A stretch of 64,000 bases of DNA from Endocalyx cinctus (taxonomy: Eukaryota; Ascomycota; Sordariomycetes; Amphisphaeriales; Apiosporaceae), in assembly GCA_001600455.1 (NCBI GenBank), contig BCKC01000006.1, positions 3,224,001 to 3,288,000 of the forward strand, in the 5' to 3' direction. The translations under genes and the position numbers were made by a program. Shown here in pieces: positions 56,403-64,000 of the stretch; the stretch's first letter is position 1, and every line of letters begins with the position of its first letter. Under the pieces are notes generated by a model. It worked only from the letters and a program-made list of their open reading frames with translations. It had not been told where the DNA came from and searched no databases.

Positions 56403-57206
56403 TTACTTTTCATTCTGGGATTCGTTGGATTGAGCATAAGTCTTCCTAAAATCTTCTAATTTCTTCTTCTGGACACCGTTCTCGTCAAAATTCGACGAAT
56501 CAAGCCAAGCTTCAAGTGCTCTTTTCACGCCCGGCCACTCGCTACGTGTGATCAAGTAGAAAGAAGCATCACGATCTTGGCCTTTGATATTCATGTTTTT
56601 CAAAAGAGTACTCTCGAATACGAATCCCAGCCGTAGGGCTGTCTGCTTGCTCGTCGCGTTGAGCGCATCGCATCTCCATCCGACACCCTGATAATTCAGA
56701 TTATCGAAAGCATAGCGCATAAGATGATACATGATTTCGGTAACCAGCGGCGTGCGCTGGACTGACGGGGATACCATTATACCTATATCAATGATTCGCG
56801 CGTCTGGGTTGGAAATTCGTAGGGAAGTCCAGCCAATAATGTCGAAGTTATTCGTTCCGACGACGGAACCATCAGCATCAATCACCTGATGCATGGGTTT
56901 TGCGTCGGTGGTAGTAGTGGCTTTTCGCGCGACGGCGTAGACTACGTGATCTTCGCTGCTATTTTTCGTCGCTAGGTTTGCGCGGAAGGCTGCAGGGTCG
57001 AGGTAATAAGGTCCATCCGGAAGATAATCCCACATATGGGCATTCTCGGTTCCTGCAATGTGGCGGTATAACGAATCGGCGTGGTCAATAGACAATGGCA
57101 GAACGCTGGCATATCGGCCGGTCAGCGTAATGTTCCGTGATGGGGTGCGAGCTGGGGCGCCACCCACTCGAAGACCGGAAGAGCTTGGAATATTGGGATT
57201 TTCCAT
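56403..57206 (-). CDS. GNAT-family N-acetyltransferase
   Basis: An intronless 267-aa acetyl-CoA-dependent acetyltransferase of the RimJ/RimL-like GNAT branch. ATG 57206 is the first in frame. The fold starts with ITLTGRYASVLPLSIDHADSL. The central strand pair includes VVGTNNFDIIGWTSLRI. The region ARIIDIGIMVSPSVQRTPLVTEIMY is the motif A area, and GVGWRCDALNATSKQTALRLGFVFE is the diagnostic C-terminal part (NxxSxxAaxrlGF). The usual Q/RxxGxG/A loop is degenerate here (QRTPLV), as in several fungal members. No targeting signal. Substrate unknown; relatives modify protein N-termini or small amines. Confidence 0.88.
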   Translation of the reverse strand: MENPNIPSSSGLRVGGAPARTPSRNITLTGRYASVLPLSIDHADSLYRHIAGTENAHMWDYLPDGPYYLDPAAFRANLATKNSSEDHVVYAVARKATTTTDAKPMHQVIDADGSVVGTNNFDIIGWTSLRISNPDARIIDIGIMVSPSVQRTPLVTEIMYHLMRYAFDNLNYQGVGWRCDALNATSKQTALRLGFVFESTLLKNMNIKGQDRDASFYLITRSEWPGVKRALEAWLDSSNFDENGVQKKKLEDFRKTYAQSNESQNEK

Positions 57207-58900
57207 CGTCACTATAGTTCTGGAAGAATTGAGAAAAGGGAAGGGGAAAAGAGGAGAATTTCGCAATCTCGAGCCTCAATTGACAAAAGCGTGAAGCCAG
57301 AAAATAACACAACGACCCACCAACATGGGCGACCGGACAGGGGTTTCAGGTGGCACATACCATACGACGGAGCGGGGTAATTAACTCCGTAGTTTGACAA
57401 TGTCGGGAAAGAAACATTTTATGAGCCTTTACCACACGTTACCAGTGCTTCGTAATGGCACATGTCCGATCTGCCTCTCGATAGTTAAGTCACAAAAGTT
57501 ATGATTGATGATCTTATTTGGAGAAAGACTCGCAGTACGACAAAACATACTACTGTTATGTGGTGATTAGTTGTCTGAATGGTATCCTGAAGGTCAAATC
57601 TAGAGCTGGCCCTTGGATCTAACCTATCTAGGATCTATCTGCAATAGCCAGCAAATGCCGAAATTTTCTCCTTGTTCAGTCATCGGTAAGAGTAGAAACT
57701 GTTTGTGCTAGAAGGTGAAGGATACGTCACTAGGAGGCCCGGGACTAGTTCGTGGGACGTAATGAGCAGGCAAAGCGAGCCTAAAACCGTGTGTGGTAGC
57801 CTTTTTGAGGGGAGAGGGGGGCAATTATGGAATTCGTGTACAGGGCATTTTAACTACCAGGAGGGGCGTGGGCAACAGGACTGGCAAACATACTCCAAGG
57901 TATCGAGGTCATATCGAGAAGATAATTAGGAGAGTACAAAGTCAGTCCGGTTGTTTGCAGTCGCTAAATGTGTTGATCTGTGATATGAACCACTAGTCTT
58001 GAAGATTGGCTTATCATCAGCCACTTGAAACATTTGCATTATTCATTGTTCTGTCGAGAGGATTACCTGGGTATCACCAGAATATCGAATAGCTTGCATT
58101 ATTGTGTAATACCTCGGATCGTCCGATATTTAAATCCACGGTAATTATCCTGCTTTCCTGAACGAGGACTCGGACTGATTTTGAACGGTCCTGGACTGTT
58201 TGTCGAAGATGATCAGTGTTTGACATGACAATCATTTTTATTATTATTACCCAGGCATTCTTTCTTTCTAACTCTTTTTTTCCCTCTTCCCGTACGTAAT
58301 CCGCCATCTATAAGTTGTAGCTTTCAATAAAGACCCAAACTTTTTGATATTGTGTAACTGATTTATTGACGTATTAAACAGTGACGATATTGTAAAGATA
58401 AAAATACCATATCGTCATACCCCCGTCGCCTTCCTTATCGAATTTTCCCCCGATGTATTCATCGTGATTACAGATGGTCTTTGTATACCTTCCCATATAA
58501 TTTAATCATTTAACTTTCTAAATGCTTAATGGCTATGAAGAAAAGGCAATGATGCATTTGGTTCGTCTTATTCGAATCCAGACTTCAATACACCGTACCT
58601 ATTCCCAAGGCAAACAGAAGCTCCCTATTGATCGATTTTCCCGTGAATACCACTTCTAGTTGCACAAGGTAGATGATTCATCGCAAGGAAAGAGCATAAT
58701 ACTACGACATTATCGGGAAAGACGTAGTAGAAATAAATGATAAATAAGGAAGGTTATGGGCACCAAAGAAGAGAGAATATAGATTTATCCAACCTATCGA
58801 CTACTATAGAACTTCAATATCTGTAATATACTATTGTTCATTACCACTTTGAATCTATTATTGAACCCATCTTGAACTTTACCCCATCTACATTCCAAAG
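57207..58900. other. Intergenic, no gene seen
   Basis: 1.7 kb divergent promoter region. Contains a near-match AACTCCGTA motif at 57383 and short frames without recognisable content. Confidence 0.55.
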
Positions 58901-60434
58901 ATGGACGAGGGTAGTTGGCAAGCCCCTACGATGGCAAATTATCAGATAGATGAGACCACCCAGCAGTTGGGCGGCTTACAATTTCAGAATTATGGAGCCG
59001 CTAACCAAATAGAGCTCCATTTCGGCATGGAAATTGAACTTCCCCTTCGTCGAACGGAAACGCTTCTCAATGGCAAGCCCGTCTGGAAAGAACTCACCGA
59101 CCGCCACCCCAGCTCTATCTCTCTCCAGACATTTAACGCCGAATGCCAGTCATACATTGCGGCCGAATTGTCTGAGCAAGGTCTCCCTGCTACTGCCGCT
59201 TCATCATCTATTGAGCAAGACTGGACTCAATGGAATATTACTCTAGACCCTACGATCGATTTTCACGCTCATGACTTCAGAGGTACTTACAAGACTTAGT
59301 TATAGTTGAAGATGCTATACACTAAGGTACTAAAGTATTAACGTATTTCTTTCTAGGAAAGGTATCCGGGGTAGAGATCAAAACTCCGGTGTTCGATGCT
59401 GATAGAAGTGCTTGGAGACAAGACCTAGAACGCTTGTTCCAGATCATTACACCATTTGAATCGCCGGTGGCGTATCATTACAAACGCTGTTCTACGAACA
59501 TTCATTTCTCTATGCCGGGGTATGAAGAAGGGGTGGAGCTAAGTGTGGCCCAGCGCATTGGTACGTATAACAAGACGTTTTCTTCAAGTTTAAAAACCGG
59601 TCTTCCTTAAGGAAGGTCAAGTATTTTTATTATTTCCGAGCTAATCCAAGTCAAAATATCTCTAGTGAGTAACGTTATAATTAATATTTATTTCGGCCTT
59701 GACACGAAACCATAAAACAATAGTCTACGAACATCAATCACTATTAGTGGCTAACTCATGGTAATTAGGCATTTTGCGCTATCTACTTCAACTTTGCAAT
59801 TGATCATATGATGCCCAATCTGCCGTCCAATGACAATTATCGACCAGGCGGGTGGAGGAACAACAGCAGATTTCATCAAACTAACGTCCCTAAAATTAGA
59901 GGAAGAGAAATAAGAGGCCTCGCGGATATATGGAACGCGATCAGAGCTACAGAAACTACGAGAGAGCTACTGGAAGTTGTATCGTGGGACGACGACAGGT
60001 ACCGGCGAGAGAATGATCTTTACAAGAAAAATTTCAAATGGAATTTCAAAGGTTTGCACTGGACAACCATCGAGTTTAGACAGCTGCCTCCCTCTATGAG
60101 TGCTAGCGCTGCCCAAGACGCTGCATCGTTCACAATCGCGTTCGTGCGGTCGGCTGCACTGCTTGACGTAAATGCGCTGGACGAAGCTGCTCGACCAGGT
60201 AGCATAACGCCGTTCAACGTCGCCATGGGCCTCTCGTCTGATATGCCGGACAGGGAAGGCCTTAGGATAATACGAGGGTATGAAAATAACTGGTTGCGTT
60301 TATCGGCGCAGGGGGGTGATACGAGGTCTCTTGATATTCTCAAGAAATTCATGAGAAATTGTATTGGTGAACATGATCCTTTCTGGGAAAGATTCAGAGG
60401 GCAAAGTCGGATACTTCAGGCGTGGCTAGCATAG
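58901..60434 (+). CDS. Amidoligase-family protein with candidate stwintron
   Basis: Predicted 416-aa protein similar to fungal members of the putative amidoligase family (ATP-grasp-related glutamine-synthetase fold, substrates unknown). The proposed exons are 58901-59282, 59357-59559 and 59769-60434. Features are LHFGMEIELPL (residues about 45-55, the family's glutamate-rich start), GVEIKTPVFDADRSAWRQDL, CSTNIHFSMPG (the conserved T/S-x-H-V/I-H strand), IAFCAIYFNFAIDHMMP and WTTIEFRQLPPSMSA. The second gap is 208-209 bases, and one-step splicing leaves one extra base. Removing an internal intron first makes a new donor and restores the frame (see 59560-59768). The domain call rests on motif similarity read by eye. 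No signal peptide. Confidence 0.75.
59560..59768 (+). other. Candidate [D1,2] stwintron in amidoligase gene
   Basis: The internal intron is 59561-59665: GTACGT donor, AGCTAAT branch region, CTCTAG acceptor. Its removal places G59560 next to TGAGTAAC, creating the donor GTGAGT of an external intron made of 59560 plus 59666-59768 (branch GGCTAAC, acceptor ATTAG). The exons then join in phase 0 as CAGCGCATT-GCATTTTGC. Direct splicing from 59561 to 59768 would leave an extra G and cause a stop within 12 codons. Confidence 0.7.
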
Positions 60435-61812
60435 ATGGAGATATTGTGGGCTTGATGATTACTTTGTTGCCTGAATCATTAATCACGATATTGTCTTTCC
60501 CCATTCCCTTGACGGAGATAGTTGAAATATAATAAAAACATTTCAATATTGTTATAAATGATATAATTGGTCTCAAGAATACTTCTTTCATTTTAATTTA
60601 TGAAAATATTAATTATAGAACCGTTCAAATCCTTTCTTCTTCGAGACTTTGAGATAGAAGAATCCAAAGCCGTCTTTCTAGTGGGACGAAAAGCTCTGCC
60701 TAAGGGCGAATCTTGGCCAAATATCTCTCTCACCAAGGCCTGCAGGATGGGTACACAAGTGTTGACAATCCCTAGCTCAATTTCTGAAGCAACAAAAACG
60801 AGATCGGATACCACACCATAAATGAAGTCTAATGGATCCAAATCAATAACACTTTTGATACCTGTGGCTGAGAGACTACAGAGTCTGTTTATAATGTTAA
60901 GATTTATTCTCGATATTGCATGGCGAGGCGGAGAAGAGAAACAACGTACATGAAACTAAGACCTAAAATCGCGGTTATAGGTTTTGAGACACAATTTCTT
61001 TAACGCCACCCGAAGGTAATGACCATGGGTTACCCATTATTTTGCTCTAGTAGTAACACACGCACACAAAAAGGGGGGGAGAAAAAAACAGAGAGACAGA
61101 GACGCCTAGAGAGAGGAGCAAGTCGATGTTGAATGATCTCTGTAGCTATTATTCAACAACTTATGGTAAAAATTCATAAAAACTGAACACGGCATAGATA
61201 TATGGTAAAGAAAAAAGGTCGGCATAATAAAAGTGCCAAGACAAGATTAGATGAGGTACTACTACAGGCCTCTTTTGCGGGTGGCATTACTTTTTTGATA
61301 AGATAATATTTTACGGATAATACAATATACTAGAAGTAACATTGTAGCTCACGGATGGGAGGTAAAATGATCTGAGAGATATGAACCTAAAATATCATGC
61401 CCCTACGTTGTTGGATAATCTTGCAGATATCACACATTCCTTAGGTAGCCTCTTAGCCAATAAGTTGACGTGGTTGGTGGTCCGTTTCCATGCAAGATGC
61501 TGTTGGTTTCCATCATGATGTGGCCACTAATCCCTGACATATGTACTTTGGGATCTGATCAGACTTGCTTTATTTTTTACCCCAAAACCTCGTTGGGGGT
61601 TGCTCCCTCTTTCGGGGAAAATCATGCAGGCGCAGCCTTCTATTCTCATGTCGGCTCTCTCATTTTCATTCCTGCTCCATAATTAAAACACACAATTAAT
61701 ATTTACATTATCTCCTCAGATTTTTTTTTTTTTTTTACAACAATAATTTTTTTGGTCACTACAGACCTACTTTCCAAAGTTCTTTACGTCTGTGTATTTA
61801 TATTCAAACAAC
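60435..61812. other. Intergenic, no gene seen
   Basis: 1.4 kb AT-rich promoter region of the GMC gene. A T-run lies at about 61723-61737. No gene, RNA or repeat could be supported. Confidence 0.55.
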
Positions 61813-63859
61813 ATGGTTTCTTCATCAGCCCCGGATTATATCATCATTGGAGGTGGCACGTCCGGACTCGTTGTCGCTAATCGCCTCTCCGAAAATCCTG
61901 AAATCCAAGTTCTGGTTCTTGAAGTTGGCAAGGATCTGTCATCCGATCCCCGAGTCAACGTCCCGGCCTTTTTTACCACCCTTACGGGATCGGAAGTTGA
62001 CTGGAAGTATAAGTCCGTACCCCAGCCAGCTCTCAAGAATCGTACCATCCGAGAACCTCAAGGAAAGGCGCTCGGTGGTTCATCTGCTATCAATGGGCAA
62101 GCTTTCATAGCCCCTGCCCAGTATGAAATCGATGCCTGGGCTGAACTAGGAAATCCTGGTTGGGACTGGGCTGGCCTGGTATCATTTTATAGAAAGGCAT
62201 ATACGCTTATGCCTCCTTCGGACCAAGCCACCTGTGATCATCTTGGTCTCGACTGGATCAATGATAAGTACCGCGGTACTTCAGGTCCCCTCAAAGTATC
62301 TTTCCCCGGTGTCATTGAAAACCCTCTTGCTAAGGCATGGATTGATACTTTCCGCGGCCTAAATAAGGTCACAAATGCTGGTAAGATAAACAAATTATAA
62401 TTATTGTTATATACTATTTGATATTGATCTATTTATTTATTTATTTAGATCCATTTTCTGGAAACTCGGTGGGGGGCTATAGTAACACGGCAACCGTTGA
62501 TCCGGAAAACAAGGTTCGGAGCTATGCCCACTCCGCGTATGGTATTCCGGCTAGCCAGAGACCGAATGTCCGGATTATCACCGAGGTCGAAGTTCAGCGG
62601 ATCTTATTCACTAAGACAAGCTTAAGCACCGTCGAAGCTACCGGCGTAGAAGCAATTGTTAACGGCAAGGTGGAGACTTTCACCACTACGAAAGAGATCA
62701 TAGTAGCTACCGGTGTATTCAATACGCCTAAGCTCCTTGAACTATCTGGAATTGGCGATAAAAAGCTTCTAGAGAGTCATGGTATTCAGACTTACGTTGA
62801 CCTCCCGGGAGTCGGAGAGAACTTTCAAGACCACCTGATGACTGGTTTGAGCTACGAGGTAGTTGACGGCGTCATTACCGGAGATCCGCTAATGCGTCAA
62901 GAACCCGAGGCTCTCGCCACGGCGCAAAAGCTCTACTTTGAAAAAAAGGCCGGCCCCTTCACCATGGGTGGTATGCAGTCTCATTCTTTCATGCATATCC
63001 CTAATATCACCCAGCTGCTGGACGAGTTTCCTCAACCTCAAAATCTGAACGATGCGGAACACTATAACGTCGTTCGTTCGATCCTTGAATCCGAAGATAC
63101 CACCTCAGCGGCGTGGTTTATGTTCCTAGCACAAGCAAATTTACACGAAGAAGGCGAGAGTTTCGTCGGCACAAAGTTGCTTCCTGGTAACTTCGCTAGC
63201 TTGGGCTGCATTCAAGCTCGCCCCTTCTCTCGGGGTTCGACTCACATATCCTCCGCCGACCTTAAAGACGCCCCTATCATTGACCCGCGCTACTTCTCGC
63301 ACCCAGCTGATTTGGAAATCATGGCTCGTCATGTTCAATCGGTAAGTATATCATCACTCCAAAGACCCTTTCATTTCGAGGCACAAGCTAATTTCTTGAT
63401 CTCAGTAAGCAACCTAGCTAGATTCCTTCATACCAAGCCAACCCGATTATATCTTTAAAATTCGCCTGAAAGAAAAATGTGAACTAACTAGAAATGTAAT
63501 GCCTACTCATGACTAGGATCGAAACAATACTACGTCAAGCGCAGCCGTTAGCGTCCTTCTTCAAGGCCGACGGACGGCGCAATCATCCGGACTCGTTCAA
63601 GGTCGGCGATATTGACATAGCTAAAAAGTACCTCCTCGACACGGCGGTCACGTCGTATCACGGGTGCGGATCGGCGGCCATGAAACCGAGGGAAAAAGGC
63701 GGGGTGGTGGATCCGAAGCTGCTCGTCTACGGGACGGAGAATGTCCGCGTGGTCGACGCTAGTATTTTCCCGCTAATCCCGCGCGGAAATATATTGTCTT
63801 CCGTATATGCCGTCGCCGAGAAGGCGGCTGATATCATTAGTTCGATCCATAGCGCATAG
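61813..63859 (+). CDS. GMC oxidoreductase (alcohol/choline-dehydrogenase type)
   Basis: An FAD-dependent GMC oxidoreductase, 600 aa in the proposed model. The exons are 61813-62380, 62449-63340 and 63517-63859, a total of 1803 nt. The FAD loop is YIIIGGGTSGLVVANRL near the N-terminus. KALGGSSAINGQAFI is the first GMC signature and VFNTPKLLELSGIG the second. The C-terminal catalytic pair is His535 in SYHGCGSAAM and Asn578 in PRGNILSSVYAVAEKAAD. No signal peptide is seen, so intracellular. The last gap only gives a continuous protein if spliced in two steps (see 63341-63516), joining HVQS to IETILRQAQPLASF. The substrate may be an alcohol, sugar or choline-like compound. It is not closely related to the alcohol-oxidase remnant at 0.3-1.3 kb. 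Confidence 0.92.
63341..63516 (+). other. Candidate [D1,2] stwintron in GMC gene
   Basis: The internal intron is 63342-63405: GTAAGT donor, AGCTAAT branch region, CTCAG acceptor. Removing it joins G63341 to TAAGC, forming the donor GTAAGC of an external intron (63341 plus 63406-63516), with an ACTAAC branch site and a GACTAG acceptor. Exon 2 then ends in phase 2 (CAATC) and exon 3 supplies G, giving CAA-TCG-ATC-GAA. One-step splicing leaves one extra base and shifts the catalytic C-terminus out of frame. Confidence 0.75.
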
Positions 63860-63961
63860 GTCGAGCTCAGCTGTCAGATCCGAAGTCGCCCTCAACCCCA
63901 GTACGTGCCCTGTGGTGCCCAAGCAATAAGTGGACGGTTCCTGAAGCCCAAACTTATGAAA

Positions 63962-64000
63962 ATATTTACATAGTACACTTTATATGAAATTCAAGCTCCC
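63962..64000 (+). repeat. 39-bp dispersed repeat, copy 2 (at window edge)
   Basis: Matches 18051-18089 at 34 of 39 positions without gaps. It ends at the last base of the window, so the repeat may extend further. Confidence 0.6.

Noticed and set aside
63342..63516. One-base frameshift (pseudogene) in the GMC gene
   Set aside because: A two-step splice restores the exact frame with proper donors, branch sites and acceptors, and the rest of the gene is intact, so a lesion is the less likely reading.

Overview
The window is nuclear DNA of a filamentous ascomycete (Pezizomycotina, most like a Sordariomycete; genus not determinable by eye). The evidence is short GT-AG introns of about 45-120 nt with CTRAC-type branch sites, compact AT-rich intergenic DNA, and fungal-only families: a UstYa/DUF3328 oxidase, a rhodopsin-domain membrane protein, an NPP1-type secreted protein, an ascomycete laccase ending in DSGI, and a PL4 rhamnogalacturonan lyase. 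One tRNA-Asp(GUC) is present. No rRNA, CRISPR array, telomere repeat or intact transposon was seen.

Layout. 0-3.4 kb: decayed alcohol-oxidase (GMC) remnant and gene-poor DNA. 3.5-10.6 kb: sugar transporter, type-B carboxylesterase, Dal5-like permease. 11.9-22.3 kb: a secondary-metabolism-like block with a UstYa-type oxidase, a tiny spliced signal-peptide gene, a 2-oxoglutarate/Fe(II) oxygenase, a rhodopsin-domain membrane protein, an intact methyltransferase, a decayed methyltransferase and a DUF924 protein. 23.5-34.4 kb: alpha/beta hydrolase, hypothetical protein, tRNA-Asp, metallo-beta-lactamase-fold hydrolase, small membrane protein, NPP1-type secreted protein, possible tubby/LURP-like protein. 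35.5-46.5 kb: short-chain dehydrogenase, efflux-type MFS transporter, nitroreductase, FAD monooxygenase. 47.5-56.3 kb: four consecutive plus-strand genes for secreted enzymes (aspartyl protease, PAF-acetylhydrolase-like hydrolase, laccase, rhamnogalacturonan lyase). 56.4-63.9 kb: GNAT acetyltransferase, amidoligase-family protein, intact GMC oxidoreductase.

The most unusual structure concerns splicing. In the amidoligase gene (59.56-59.77 kb) and the GMC oxidoreductase (63.34-63.52 kb), ordinary one-step splicing leaves the reading frame off by one base. In both, the frame is restored exactly if a first intron is removed and the last exonic G then joins TGAGT or TAAGC to make a new donor for a second intron. 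These are candidate [D1,2] stwintrons (spliceosomal twin introns), two within 4 kb.

The second lead is the UstYa block. A 54-aa or 51-aa secreted peptide gene with its own TATA box lies 790 bp upstream of, and divergent from, a UstYa-family oxidase, with a 2OG oxygenase next to it. This is a layout one would examine as a candidate ribosomal-peptide (dikaritin-like) or small-effector locus. That function is inference only.

Gene models were spliced by hand from reading frames and splice signals. Total lengths divisible by three support each model, but none was checked against transcripts or databases.
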